This document shows, in pieces, positions 23,801 to 37,731 of a stretch of DNA of 64,000 bases; the first letter of the stretch is position 1; every line of letters starts with the position of its first letter. Made by a program: the position numbers and the translations under genes. Origin of the DNA: Trichoplax adhaerens (lineage: Eukaryota > Placozoa > Uniplacotomia > Trichoplacea > Trichoplacidae); assembly GCF_000150275.1 (NCBI RefSeq), contig NW_002060958.1, positions 814,272-878,271 of the forward strand, in the 5' to 3' direction. The notes under the pieces are model-generated. The model saw nothing but the letters and a program-made list of their open reading frames with translations. It ran no database searches and had not been told where the DNA came from.

Positions 23801-26800
23801 ATTTAAGCTAATATTCAATGTACTATGCAACGAAATATCACAATACCATCACTTTACAATTACTTCCATGACTCATGCAAGTATACTCCACAAATACAAT
23901 TAATGGAATAAAGCGACTCATCATCACATGCTATATTGTACGATCATAATACAAAAAATTTACTATTTCTTTGCCATACTAGAATGAATTTCAAAATAGA
24001 TGCGATTATGCCCAAATAAAGGTTAAAGAATAAATCACTTTTACTGCAATAACATTGAAATATCAAAATAATTCGGTAACTTTGCGAAATTTGAATACTA
24101 CTCATATATCAAAATTATCTAATCCCTAAGTTAATATATGACAGCACAGTATCTACCTAAGGTTGAAGCAAATTATTAAACGTTCGATTATGAAATTGAA
24201 TTATTTATAATCAAGCATAAAGTACGATATAAATCCGCCTTTACAAAGTTTCATGCCACTTTTGTGACTTAACTTAGCACATGAATTACAATCGCATTAT
24301 TGACTTTCAAAATATTATCGAGTAAATTGTATTATCTAGTGAAACTAAAGCAGACAGTTTCATTAATTAACAAGGCGTCCATTCGACGAAAACAGTTATT
24401 ATCTTCAGAAAGATCGCACCTCTACTGATCTTTTTCCGTAATAATACTACGCAGCTCTTACAGTCAATAAAAGGAGATATTTATAGTTACCAATTTTACA
24501 AGCTTCTTATTTCAAGTTTTGAACTGATTGAGAGCATTCCCTATAAAGTCAAATCACAACTAAATTGCGGTAGAATTTTGATAAAGTATATCAAGATTTT
24601 AGTTGAGGGAAGGTAAGTCTAAGTTTTTAAGTACATTTCGGTAGAATATAATTTCATGGATTTATATTTCGACTATATCTTTCCTTCCACAGTCTTTTAA
24701 TACATTTATTGTATAAATTAGTCGAATTATCTTACTAGATGGTACAAGATTATCGTAGTCTTAAAAAACAGTTTGGCACAATTGATGATTATATATATTA
24801 TAACAATAACATAACATGTATAAGTATTGTCAGGAATATTGTTATATTAATAAAATGCACGGTGACGATGTTCTCTTCGCTACCGATATTGTAAAAACGA
24901 AGATCGTTAAAATTTGACGATATATACGATAATATATATTTAGATATATTTATTACTCTATTTTAGTCAGAGATAGTCTTATTAAAGCCATATTGCCACA
25001 ATCAGATTTTATAGGTATCTATGAAGGAATTAAATTAAACTAAAGTAAAAGTCGTTTAAGTTAAGAGATTTCTCACTAGTAAATTCAACTTTGTAAACCT
25101 TTAACGCTGTCTAAAATTGCTAAAATATTACGAGCACAATTCATTAGTTATTTTTTCATTCTTTTCATTTTTGATATCGTCATCGGTATCAACCATTGTC
25201 TGTTTAATACTTTAACTTAGATCAATAAGCAGATTGCCACGATATTCGCATTACTACAGCATATGGAAAAACTGATAACAATTAGCATTACTGAATAGAA
25301 AACTACATATTGCCAGCGCTGATATTATTAGTATAGAGCGAGCTCAGCTCAATACCGTATAATGCTTAGCCTATATCAATATACGAGATGCTACGGATAA
25401 ATTTATAAAGACTAATAAGCTACTTAAAAGGGTAAATCGGATGAAATCATGCATTGTTACTATTCATTCATCTATCAAGACGCACATTGCAAAATGCAAT
25501 ATACATTAAGGATAACAAATCTACCGCTCGATAAATTGTCCTTTTAAAAAGCTAAAGACAATTAAATACCCGTAAAGACGCATTCATTATCTCTATTACC
25601 TTAAAACGTTGCCTTTAAGATCAATTGTAATTAAGGCTGCTCAAAGCTAGAAAAGTCATGTTAGTTAATTATACGTAATTATTTAAACTCCAAATTCAGG
25701 TAATGCTGATAACGGTTTGATCTTTTGGAATTCTAACTATCCATGTCAACTTCCAAGAAACAGCTATCGAAGTAGATATTTTAATAAAGGTGAGAAATGG
25801 AGAAACGGGAAACATGTTCATCTGTATAGTATTGAATACTTAAAACGATGTACTTTAATAACTAAATCGATGTAGATGTCATTCTTAACGCTTTCCCTTA
25901 CATATCATAATCACTAATACCTACCATCCTTTTAAATATAGAAAAGCATCAGTTACTGCGTCTAAATTTATGATCTTAAACCCAAAACGTTAATTCAAAG
26001 ATTCATACACCATAGAGCATCAGGCTGTAGTGAAGATAGTCATTCTGAAGTTCTCTGAGGATAAAACTAAGTTCACCATGGAATAATGAGGCCAACAATA
26101 GTTCTGGCTAGCTCTGACTCATGAATTTAAATAATATACTGAGATTAATCTTTAAAATTATCCTACAATACAAATTTGAGAGAAATTTAAATTTCAATTT
26201 TTCGGCATTATTACTAATCTAGCGGATCCAGTTACTATATTTGTCTTTAAAGATATTTGGTATTACTAAGAATTAGTACCAGTTAGTCACTGAAGTATCA
26301 TCCATAAGAACAGAAAATTTATAGACATAAATTATTGAGCCATATCTAAGCTTACCAAATACTAAAATTCTATATACCGTGCATGAATCCTCATCAAAAA
26401 AGTGACATAATCAGAAAAAAAATAGTCGTCGGCAGAAAAACTGGTTCAGTTTATCTCCATACTCTAATGATGCGCCAAAGAAAATATCAATCGATAATGT
26501 TATTATCCGAATCCTGCAGTACTTTCTTCCGCTACCTGCATTTAGTTAGGTGTTGCAAACATACTTTTCGACAGGGCAAAAAGGTTGTTACATTGAATTT
26601 TACAGATATCGTGCAATCGCTAATCGTACAGTATATATAGACTATATATCATGAAGCTAATCCTTTCTCGACAGTAAATTATCGATATCCAATCTCTTAG
26701 TGGACATATTAAGTGATTTTTAACTGGAAATACTATCTTCTATTTTTATATAAGATAAAATAGTTTTAATTTAATTGAGAAATACCAAGAAAAGATGCAT

Positions 26801-27628
26801 TATTCTTATCTATAATACGCTACTATCTCTATCAAGATCACGAAAACATTCAAAATATAGAAAATCTGTTTGATGTCACTTCCTAGCAACACAAGCGCTA
26901 ATTGCTAGCTTTTCGTCTGCCCTTGGCGAATACAGGACATATTAAATATTTATTGGATAACAGTATCGTTTGTAAAACAAAGACCTAGCTTATTTGTCAA
27001 ATATTCTTTAAATTAGTATTTAATTGAAAGCCTTACTAGAAAGAGAAGATAATTAATTATTTAAAGTGTGAAAACTTTTCTTTCCTTCATCCTAGATTAT
27101 AAATATCACAATTGTAGTCCATGGCTATTGTTAATCAAGTATCGAGACGAAATTTATAAAGTGGAAGCAAAGAAACCGTTATAATTTGGCATATACGGCT
27201 AAAATTTATAATTTAATAATTATCAGCTATAGCACGGATCTACCGTATTTCTATTAGAATTATAATTGTTAAGAATAAAAATTACAATTCTAATTCTTAA
27301 ATTTCAATTTTAAAATAACAGTAGCTTCAACACAATCATAAAACCCACTCGAAATATTAACATCTTTAAGTGATCAATCGAAACTCAGTATTTACTGCTA
27401 AAATATCTAACAACATTAAATTTACGAAGAAGATTTAACCGGGACTGAAGCTCAACATTCTCTAACCGTAGACTGATCTTGCTTATCTATTTCTTATCAT
27501 GAGTATTTCAAAAGGAATCTAGCAATTTTAATCGAAAAAAATTTGGTCGCTTAACCTATAACATCACCGAAGGATTTAAAAATTAGCTTTTGTAGACTTT
27601 TTGTGAATACTGAAAGATATCTGGTAAG
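20851..27628. other. Long non-coding stretch before GPCR 2
   Basis: No gene can be supported. The diverged tandem duplication at 22768-23340 is the only large structure recognised. Short reading frames at 21528-21752 and 26383-26640 have no recognisable domains. Confidence 0.55.
22768..23340. repeat. Diverged tandem duplication
   Basis: The block beginning ACAAATTTATCAATCGATGC (22771) recurs as ACAAATCTATCAATTGATCC (22990). Both copies run through CTTGATAT and TGATGTAGT to ACGCCATCA. The second copy carries about 130 extra bases after ATTAAGAACT, a string that recurs at the far side of the extra piece. A weaker third start may follow at about 23355. Confidence 0.6.
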
Positions 27629-28627
27629 ATGCCTGATAACGAACAAGCAGCAAGTAACATTTCACAACCACCATTTAATCGTCATCAAATGGCAGCAGTT
27701 ATTACGGCTCCAGTCTTAATGACTAATATAATCTTAATACTTTTAATTTCTACACAAAGAAAGTTAAGAACACCATCGAATGCTATCGTTTGCAATAGCT
27801 GTATAGCTTGTCTCGTATTAGGAATTATTCATATTGTTAGTGCTGCTATTTCTCTCAATCAAATAAGTCAAATAGAAAATATTGCTTTATTTTGCTTCTT
27901 TAATGAATCTACCGAACTAGCTTTATCTGGTGTTGTCACATTTCATATCACCATTTTAGCTTTAGAACGTTTCTTTTCAGTAGTTTATCCATTTAAATAT
28001 GAACGCCTTACCACAAATAGGAATATTGCAATCTTATTATTATCTCTTTGGATTATTCCAATTTGTGTTATCTTCATACCTGTGACGGTAACATCGCTAA
28101 GTATTGGTGGTAATTGCGATGAATGGTCTGAGATTCCAAGCGTACGAGTTGTTTTTCTTTACGTACTCTTCCCTTTAGTTTTATTTATCCCTTCAATTAT
28201 TACTTTACTGGCATATTCGGGTATAATGTATAAAATTTATATCATTACAAGTCAAACCTGGTCACAACAAACTTATACCAATTATCAACGAAATAGTTCA
28301 CGTTATCAATTGATGGTTGGCCATAGGAAAGCATTATTTCAAATGCTTATACTTCTGACGGTTTATTCTTTATCCTATTTTCCTTTTTACGCCTTCTATG
28401 TTATTTACATCGAATCCAATCGTCAAATACTTGCAACAGCCGCTTATGTCAGCTATTTAGTAGCAATTGCTTATTTAAGCTTTCATCCCATTTTAATCAT
28501 GTCCTTTACTGCAAATCTAAAAGAAGAATTTGGCAAGCAATGTCATCGCCTACTTTTCCCCTGTTCATCCCACTCAACTAAGAACAAAATTCATGTTTCT
28601 ACATTTATGACCAGTACAGCATATTAA
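27629..28627 (+). CDS. Class A (rhodopsin-like) GPCR, paralog 2
   Basis: An intronless receptor of 332 residues; ligand unknown. The N-terminus has a sequon at N10 and continues into FNRHQMAAVITAPVLMTN, the start of TM1. Conserved cysteines are C89 (TM3) and C163 (second outer loop). The DRY position is ERF (113-115) followed by FSVVYPFKYERL. TM2 lacks the usual aspartate (NSCIACLVLG). TM6 has YFPF (250-253) and TM7 HPILIMSF (286-293) in place of NPxxY. C305 and C312 are possible palmitoylation sites, and the tail is short and serine/threonine rich. It is closest to the paralog at 43838. The ATG at 27629 is the natural start; no longer frame exists upstream. AATAAA lies 34 bp after the stop. 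Confidence 0.95.
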   Translation: MPDNEQAASNISQPPFNRHQMAAVITAPVLMTNIILILLISTQRKLRTPSNAIVCNSCIACLVLGIIHIVSAAISLNQISQIENIALFCFFNESTELALSGVVTFHITILALERFFSVVYPFKYERLTTNRNIAILLLSLWIIPICVIFIPVTVTSLSIGGNCDEWSEIPSVRVVFLYVLFPLVLFIPSIITLLAYSGIMYKIYIITSQTWSQQTYTNYQRNSSRYQLMVGHRKALFQMLILLTVYSLSYFPFYAFYVIYIESNRQILATAAYVSYLVAIAYLSFHPILIMSFTANLKEEFGKQCHRLLFPCSSHSTKNKIHVSTFMTSTAY

Positions 28628-31600
28628 AGTCCAGATACAATGAATCTATCCATTTCAGTTAATAAAGAAATAATAATTAAGAATAGCATTAATTTGAGAA
28701 GCCCATATTGGAGATTATAACCCTATTAATCAATTCATAATCTGCGAGGAATTTCAGCTTGTAATACTTTCTTCATGTTATGCATGCATACTAAATACCA
28801 AAATAATCACTATCAAATGCCACCGATCTATACTAGATGGCAATAATCAACAAGGAAACAAAGAACAAATGATTAATATCATTTACATAATTAATATCAG
28901 TGGTACAGCTTAATTTCTTTAAGCATATCGAAACGAGTTATTAATAAATTCGGCATCGCATTCATACACTAATCCTTAAAATGAATTAATGATCGCCGAT
29001 AACGGTTATTTTAACTGTTTTAATTAGAAATTTCATTCGGGTACTATTGCATGGAAGCCGATTTTGTATTCGATCATTCTATCCTGAATATTAGATAGCA
29101 CAATTATAAAGAAATAGTTGAAACTATGAAAAAAATAATTTGTTTCAATAATTATGATTATTAATAAACGCCAATTCTTTCCATCTTTATTTATCACTTT
29201 GTAAGAATTATTATTCCGTAAAGTGAATTTATAAATAAGCTAATAGGGCAATAATTAATACATGAGTTAGAAAAATATGGTATTTTAGTTTAGTTTTGTA
29301 AAATAAATAAGGTAATCAAGTTTATAAATACTAAAATACTTTCACTAATTTATTCGTAATTTGCGATAGTCATCCAAATTATCATTCATTTTAACCTGTA
29401 AATTATCTCAATAGTCATTTTTTACCTTCTAATATGCTTCTACCATAAAACTAAAGCGTAAAAATAAAATTTTTTAAAATCATAATAAGGCAATAATGTT
29501 TCTAGCAAAATTCATTGAACTATGCAAATATAAGTCTTTATTTCAATTTCAAGTTCTTAAATGACATCATAAGCCATTAATCTCCAGTACAGCTAATCTT
29601 CTAGCTAACTATTAACCAGTTAAGATAATGATTTAAGCATGATTTTAAAATCGAGTTCTACATTCATTATTTTCTCTTAGTCACTTGTAATAATATTCAA
29701 GGTTATAGTCATTGACAGCTCTAAAAGAAGCAAACCCTGGCTAATAAATCTTGAATTATTTTATGTTAATACTGCTCAACTATTTCAATGAGAGCATGGC
29801 AAAATTCACTACGTAAGGATATTAGTAATGTAATAATATCCATAACCCTGCCTAATCGTGTACTGTAGCATGTCTATTTTCTGACAATCGTTATGATTGC
29901 ATTCAATTTGATTAACGAGTATTAAAAAAATGATCTACCAGTACATATATCCGTCTGAAGGATTCATGTACGAGTACACAGTAATATTTTTGAAATTTAT
30001 AAAAGCATTACTTTTATAATTAATACCTAGAATAATTTATATCAAACGGATAAAATCATTAATAAAGGATGATTTATGGGATCTACCCCATTATTTCTCA
30101 TTCTGATCAAAGTGATATCTAGATCTTTTGTTTGTAGTTATTAAACTTCGATCTACATTCTACGCAAAGTTCATAATTTGATCATAGTTTACTATACGCG
30201 CTATGGATACCATCTGATATTGCTATTTCCAAAGCAAATATAATTTATTTTTTCAGGATATAATACAACTGATATAAATTAAGTATAACCTATTATCTTT
30301 TATTGTATAAGTTCTGAAATTACTATGAAAGATACAAATCTCAAGACTATATTTCAACCAGAAAAGCCCATCGTCGGGCATTTATCACCTTGTCAAGTAT
30401 CTCTTATCAGGCTTAGAATGAAACATGAGTATAAAGTTGTGGACATTTACTAGATTATTGATAGAATAGACTATCTGCAGCATTTCGCAATAACACAAAA
30501 TTACTTATTAAGGTGAGGTATCATGAATAAAAAATGGTTCACAGTAGGGATATTAACACCGTAAATATCAACTATGGAATAAGATCTTAACGGTTTTATA
30601 CATCAGAGCAAAATATAGTCCATTCATTTTGAATATATTCGTAACTCTTGTAACAACGGTAAAGGTATTCTTATACTTTTGTTATAATTTATCCATAATT
30701 TTTATGCGTTCTATAAGCATAGTTAGTACGCTGCATTGTTTTTTTCCGTGAAATAGCATAGTTTGTGGCAGTAACTAGCTGGAAGTTTTAAAATTTACTA
30801 TTATAGCTAACATATAACGGTAATATACTTGTAGTCCCATTTATATTGCTCTCACTAAAAAAACAAACTGATCTTAGAATATTTTAATAGATGATGCCGA
30901 CCAAGGTACTAATACAAATTTTGTAACCTAAATAAATAAATTAAATTATATACATTTAATGCCTGAGTTACATAAATAGTATTAATCGAGGGGCTCCTGA
31001 TTAAATATCCTGTGATAAAGTTGTTGTTTTCTTGCAAGTAAGCAAATACGAAGAAGTAATGCTAACGATATCGAAAGCTCACGACAACTATAATGAAAAT
31101 TTGATAAATCAGAAAGTCAAATTTGATGATCTCTAAGCAATAAAGCCTGAAGTAGATATACACTATAACAACTGATTTAAAAATTCTTTATTAATTTGTT
31201 CAGCAATCTGCAATACCAAATCTTTTACAAAAATTATACGGAACAATTTTATAGGGCTCTTTAATCTGAATATCTAGACATATGCTCACGTAAACAATGG
31301 CAATCATTTCTGTTGAATGCCAATGCTGGTGAATGCTTGTATGCTCCAATTTGGCTTTGATTAATACCATCACGGTGAAATTATCAATAAAACATAATTA
31401 TCTCACCTTGATTGAATAAGTAGCGGTACCAACTTCAATTTATCTTGTTTATTTTGAAGATACTAACCAAAATATGTTACTCCATACATCGCTATAGTAT
31501 ATGTAATAAAGTATTATTACAGTAAAATAACCTATTTTTGCAGGTAGAGTTTTGGGAACTACTTGATAAGATTACGGTAAAGAGCTACTGGTATATTTCA

Positions 31601-32858
31601 TATATGTAGAAAATCATAAGCCGCATAACTCTAGAATTATGAACGATCTCATATTTCGGACTTTTAATACAACTAAACGTTCAAATTCCTTCGACAATCC
31701 GTATATATACATTGACTTATTAAACATCGTCTGACTCAAAAAGTATAACTTTTTATTTCCAGAAATTGCTAAGAATTCTTCTTTAGTTTAGTTTATAACA
31801 ATGATATAAAATTTAAAGTAGCCATCATGGTTTTGACGCCTAGTATGCTTATAAACCGCATTGCCTTTATTATAATGGACAATCGAACTCGCTCAAGGTT
31901 TACAATTCTACCATATGGTATCGCACTTATTGACTAATTACTTTACTAGAGAAGGATCTACTGCATGTACTCACAATTATGGTATCATCCTTTATTATCA
32001 ATTACTAGCTAATGCAAAATAAATTTCAGGTTTCATATTTATTATAAGCGAAATTTGATACATATCGAGTGAAAATGACTTCTGAGCTTAAGCCAACATG
32101 ATGCGCTATGTTTTGATCACAATTATCAACATATGATCTGTGCATGAAGTTAATTTCAAGGACAAAACTACCTGCTCTGGTTTATAGTGAATATAACTCA
32201 ATTCGATGTTGCCATGAACTGTTGCTTTGCTATGTTGATATTTAGCATGGTAATTTTCAGCACTATTGTCAAAGATAAAATTTTTCCCTTTACGTGTACA
32301 GATAGCTCTGTCTTCAAATATATGATATGATAATGATCATTGGTTAAAATATATTGAACATTCCACATTTTATGTTTCAGGCTAGCATAAGAACTAATTT
32401 TACTTACCTCTAAAGAAGATTAATCGTAAAATCAAATCCATGAGCTGAATTTAAATTGGTATTAACTTGCTAATTTTGGAAAGAGTCGGTTAAAAGAGCC
32501 ATCTGAAATCTTCGATGACAGTATAGAATTAATAATACTTTTAATACATAATCGCATTTACTTTTATAAATGGTAGTCCAAATTTTCTACCCACTTTATC
32601 TAACTATTATCACCAGTAATTTGTGCAAGCATGTTAAAAACAATTACTTGTCCTAGTTGCCGTAAATAACTCTATCAGTGACGAAAATCTACAGTAAATT
32701 AAAATCTGTTCAATCATAAATTTATTAGACAATTACTTAATTTATAGATGCCTATGGAATTACGAGTAATTCAAAACTAGCTTCCATTCAAAAAAAAGTC
32801 AGTACGGAAACTTGCTGCATCAATATTATAATTTTTATGCTTTATTGCCAAAAAAAAT
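28628..32858. other. Non-coding DNA after GPCR 2
   Basis: It begins with a candidate polyadenylation signal (28661-28666). No gene, repeat array or RNA gene could be supported in the remaining 4 kb. Confidence 0.55.
28661..28666 (+). terminator. Candidate polyadenylation signal of GPCR 2
   Basis: AATAAA 34 bp after the GPCR stop codon, within an AT-rich 3' flank. Position is the main support. Confidence 0.45.
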
Positions 32859-32863
32859 GAAGC

Positions 32864-33447
32864 TGTCGCGGTACGCCGTTACTAATTAAGTATCTGTTGA
32901 TTAATGAATGCTTATGAATAGATAAGATAAGGTTATGTGCTATGTTTAATGCGCATGTAGCTGATAATAGGATGGTAGAAATGAGATAAAAATAGAAGTT
33001 GTTAACAGTTAATTTACTGTTTTGTAAGGTGTGTTACTCTCTAAAAATTGAGCCGTATATGGACGAAGGTTAAGCGTCTTAACATCTGATAGCTTGTAGC
33101 TATCTAAGTCTGAGAATATCGACATGTATATTTAGTAATGGTATTATACTAATTAATATAACTTGTAAAGTATGAATTCTCACTCGTTAATATTGGAATT
33201 CACTGTAGAAACCTATTTAAGCGCGTGTGTTTGTAGAATAAAGTTAGTAATTGCTCAAGAAACAGCAAGACTCATATCGTGAAGAATAGTGTAATAGTTA
33301 GTCAGTTGTCTGTGGAGATCAGCCGAGAAATCGAGTTCTCAAATACTTCTCTCATAGAAACTGAAAGTACTAGGAGAAATAGCCCAAGTTTTAAGTAACT
33401 ACACTAGAGTTCTTTACTTTCCTTTGCTACAAGTGAGGATTGTGACA
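32864..33447 (+). mobile_element. Solo LTR (584 bp)
   Basis: It starts TGTCGCGGTACGCC and ends GAGGATTGTGACA, with a perfect 5-bp duplication GAAGC at 32859-32863 and 33448-33452. TATTTAAG lies at 33214-33221 and AATAAA at 33237-33242, only 16 bases later, as expected for an LTR with a very short R region. No internal region is attached. Confidence 0.87.
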
Positions 33448-33452
33448 GAAGC

Positions 33453-34328
33453 TTATACCGAATTCGGTTGCATAGAGCAACGTAAAAACGTATTAGTCAT
33501 TTTAGTACCGCATACATTGTAATTTAATCAAATTATGATCGGCGACTTTAATCTTTAATTTTTGAATTTCGACTTGTCAAAACTTTTGCAGAATTCTCAA
33601 AAGTGATCAGAACTTATGGGACAACAGCAGTCGACCCTACATTTCTATAAAATGTCCATTTAATGTTTGTAAGACTTAGACTTACGTTAATCCTGTATAA
33701 TATTTAGTTTCAACTCAAGTCAGCAAAACATTAATCTGTACCGAAGTTATTTCACGACTAATACGTAGAAATCTATCGCAATCCCTCCAGTGACCAAAAG
33801 TAAAAAGAGTCATATATGTAAAACAACAATAATTAATCTTTTCAGCATCTCATGAACAAACTAAGAATAAAAGTACTGTACAAGTCCAAACATATTAACA
33901 AAATATATCTTATTATTTGTAAATACAACTAGAGCAGATGGTCCACATAGACTGTAGCTAGCGTCTCTCATGACTACCTTAGCCTGATAATGGAACTTTG
34001 ACGATCAAAAATAAAATTTATGTTTTGAGGAATACAAGTATTATAATATTCAAAATTTTCATGGCCTGAAACTGACACATAAAAACTAACTGATAGATGA
34101 TTCCATACTATACCATTATTTCTTCTCACAATATGAGTGTATTGCTAATTATGCCCTTTTATGTACCGCAATCGAGTTTTGTAATCGATTATACTATCAT
34201 ATTTGAACCAAACCGGTAGTTTATTTTATTATACGTATAGTTAGATATGCTCAAAGACGTGATGGCTAAATGAAATCAATACTAGCAGAATACCTATTGA
34301 AGTTTAGCTAGAAAAATTTGATTTTTAT
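33453..34328. other. Non-coding spacer between two solo LTRs
   Basis: No gene or repeat recognised. Confidence 0.5.
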
Positions 34329-34333
34329 GATGC

Positions 34334-34934
34334 TGTTACGGTTTAAGATATTATGTGATAATGTTATTGAAGAAGAAATAGACGGTTACGATTAAATAAT
34401 CATAAATATTATGATCTGTTAATATTGTGAGATTCAATCGTTAATGGACTTCCATTAACGAATGTGTAGAAGTAAGGTACTTAATATGCCAATGACGTGT
34501 AATAACCAAAATGGCGGTTGTCACACTTGTAGGGAATCTGTTAGATCTTAAATTGTTAATTGGCGCTATAATATTATTAGCGCATAATAATATCAATTAT
34601 CACATATTTGTTCGATAGTAATTAATAGGATTACAAAGCTATAGAAAAGACTAAGTTATGCATAAGAATAATTAACAGGTGGAAAAGGTGTAGATTTGAT
34701 ACAAGTATATAAGAGGTTGTAATTTACCTCGCTAGGGAGGAGGAAAATACGGAGACCTAATAAAGTTAGTTTAGTAAATTTATCCAGACGCTTCTAGTCC
34801 GCCTTTACTGTTGACTGAGGTCCTTCGCTGAAGTGGAGCGAGTAGTGACGCCTGGTGGCAATCTTACGGTAGGACAGAGGAGAGTAGGATAAGTGTGGAA
34901 CGGGAATCCGATTGTTGCAAACGACGTTGTGACA
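34334..34934 (+). mobile_element. Solo LTR (601 bp)
   Basis: It starts TGTTACGGTTTAAG and ends GACGTTGTGACA, with a perfect 5-bp duplication GATGC at 34329-34333 and 34935-34939. TATATAAG lies at 34706-34713 and AATAAA at 34759-34764. The segment between TATA and the 3' end is notably rich in G. No internal region is attached. Confidence 0.88.
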
Positions 34935-34939
34935 GATGC

Positions 34940-36866
34940 AATTTAACCAATTTGCGTGATCTAATAGTATACAACATTAAGCATAAAAGTATACTTTATT
35001 TCATAGCTAATAAGATACGAATATATCATATCTCTGTAGGAAATTTTTAGCAATCCTTTCGAAATTTAATTAAAATTCTAACCATTTGAAAAAATCAGGT
35101 ACAGAATTTCATAGAGCCTAAATTTTTATGGAATATCAGGGATATCTTTTCAGAGAAAGTAAGGGGTTATATTTGATATAATGAGTAATATTTTACTAAC
35201 GGCGATATTCTTACTAGCGTCATTTTCCAATGTCTTTGTATCAGTTAAAGTTGCTAACCAGAACTATTGTTTATCATCCGCTAAGGTCTTTATTCCAATT
35301 CTGAACATATATTTAGTCTGTAAACGCTAATTAATAACACCTTAAATGTAAGATCAATTACTTTGCAGAGCCTTGAGGCTCTAGTTGCTATACTAGGATA
35401 TGTATACTGTACAGTGTAAGCCGCTATTTCAAGAATATTCACAAGTGTACCATCGGCGAAACTATAAAAAGCGGAGCACTAGCTTAGCTTCTCAGTTCCA
35501 GTTAGTCATTTGCAGGATCTTATGACTATTATTGCTTAGAATATTCTTACGTTTTTCTTTAGTACATTTTACGACTAAGGTTAACGAAAATAAAGTAAAG
35601 TATTTAAACCTATTACTCAATAGTAGTTTTTTGTGTGTAGCTGAGAGTTAGTTCAACTACGATAGGTCCCTAAGTTAGTTGGGAACACAAGTACTAGTGA
35701 AGATAGTGTTTAAGACCCGGTTTCTTGTTACAAAGAAGAAGATTTGTAACACCATCACTTTCTAAGTCCTTTTAATCTAACTGTACAGTACAGCGTATTT
35801 GCCAAGCCTCTTTGTGTTTTACACAGAGTAAATGTATGATTATTGCTATTTATTATGTCGGTTTAAGTCACATCTTTTTTAATTTTATTTATATGGAAAC
35901 TTTTTTAACACACTACACAAAATTCCCCTTACCGGTGATTGAATTTTTCTACACTTCGTTAGATTTGTATGCCCTTACTTATTGACTAAATTCTGTTTAG
36001 ATAAAAATCACAGGTACCATGTCAACGTATCGATAATCCATTAGGGTTAAAACATAAGCTAAGTAGCCCTTACTAAAATTACGATACAACATAGACATTT
36101 ATCGACCGAGTCATACTCCGAAACATTTTATCTTTATAAGACAGCACATAAGGGCGTTGCTAGCAGCTATTGATACAGAAATTGCGTTTTTCGATTATCA
36201 GAATCAACATGAGAAGGATACCAGTACATAATATAAGGTAACCTGACCGTAATACCATTTTATACCAATATACTATCTATAGAACTTATAAAATACTATC
36301 TAATTTAGCAATAGGAATGAAATGAAGCGTAGTGTAGGGTAATTTTTAGAATAGTAATAAATTCAAGATCAAACATAATCGTATTCAATTAAGTTTAAAA
36401 CAATGGTTAAGAGCATATTATCATCGACATATTCTGGCCAATTTACTTTACCATAATGACTTATTTATATGACTTGATCAAAATGGAAATCCGGTATAAA
36501 TTGTTTAGAACATTTTCTGTTCTACTAGAAGTTCTGATGAATAGGTGAATAGGCACCCTATCTATCTATAGAAATACTGATCCATCATAAAGGGGCCATA
36601 AAATATAAATGTGCATATTTTATAGCAATTCAGTAAAATTGTTAATATCAACTTTGCGCATTTTACACTCATGCTAATTAACTTCCTCTTTGATATGGAT
36701 AGTTAAGCTTCTTAAATACCTCGAAATCGTATCTTTCAGATTATTGTTCTATTCGTCAGTTTGTAAATTATTTAAAATCTGTTTTTCGTCTCTACTATAA
36801 CGATGACTCGATAAGAAAGAAGAGCTTATAGGTATTATTTTAATAGAAGGATACAATTGATCTCGG
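34940..36866. other. Non-coding DNA with an LTR-like 3' remnant
   Basis: Around 35460-35753 the sequence has TATAAAAAG, TATTTAAA, AATAAA, GTGTTTAAGACC and an end at ATTTGTAACA, the order seen in the solo LTRs. The 5' boundary and a target duplication for the flank CCATC could not be found, so this may be a truncated LTR. The remainder shows no gene. Confidence 0.4.
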
Positions 36867-36871
36867 ACCAC

Positions 36872-37731
36872 TGTTACAGTGTGAGAACCGTGACGGGTAA
36901 CGATGTTATATATGTGGTTTTAAGTATATCTAAAATTATATTACTAATTTACTATTGGTAAGGGCACATAAATTAGTTAAATACTTAGTTTATTAGAGAG
37001 CTCAAAGGTCATATCGTGTTATGATTATGATTAATCTTGTGTTATATGCGTGCTGTAACGTACTATAAAGTATTTTATAAATTTATTCTGTTTTAAATCT
37101 AAGAATAACGATAGCTAATATTGTTTACTAGTATCCATTTTTAAGTCTGTATATGCTGTAGCAACTTACGATTGGATAGAAAGTATAAAAGCGAGTTACT
37201 TTTGACAATAATGGGAGACTGTCACAAACCAGCTTCGTGACAAGGATAACGTAAAACAAATCTCTAAATTACTATAGTCTCCTGGATTCAGTATCCCTTA
37301 ACTAACTCACAAGAATTTAGACGCCTTTGATTCTACGTTAAACTCAACCAGACAATTAAGAACTACTTCATTCAACTATCTGATGGGCTTATATACCCTT
37401 CTACAGCAGCTAACATTCATGAGTCATCTTATAAAAATACTTAGGTGAGAACATCTACTAACTAATTTTTCACAGTCGGATTACAACATGTCCATTCACA
37501 GAATCATTTCAGTGCACATTACAGCACAACATTAAATTTACTGTAACACATTTATAATTAGAGTAATTCCTATTGTAAGTAACTAGTTGTAATATATTAT
37601 CACTATATTATATTAACCAAATTTAGATAGCTATTTCTTCACGGTAGTTCGTATCGTGACAGGGACTTAGACTAGTATCTTTGTCTAAGTCTTGCCGGAA
37701 CAGTTTCAGTGTTACAAAAGTGGCTTTAGCA
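36872..37731 (+). mobile_element. Probable LTR (about 413 bp) split by a nested LTR
   Basis: It starts TGTTACAGTGTGAG and may end GTGGCTTTAGCA. The flanks ACCAC (36867-36871) and ACCAT (37732-37736) match at four of five positions. A TATAAAAG lies at about 37186. The interrupting LTR at 37220-37661 lies 30 bases after the TATA box. The right boundary is less certain than in the other elements. Confidence 0.5.
37220..37661 (-). mobile_element. Solo LTR (442 bp), probably nested
   Basis: On the + strand it runs from TGTCACAAACCAGC to GTATCGTGACA. Flanks are GAGAC (37215-37219) and GGGAC (37662-37666), one mismatch. It is the close relative of 19068-19504. On the minus strand it has TGACTCA (complement of 37420-37426) and TATATAAG (complement of 37388-37395). 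Confidence 0.82.
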
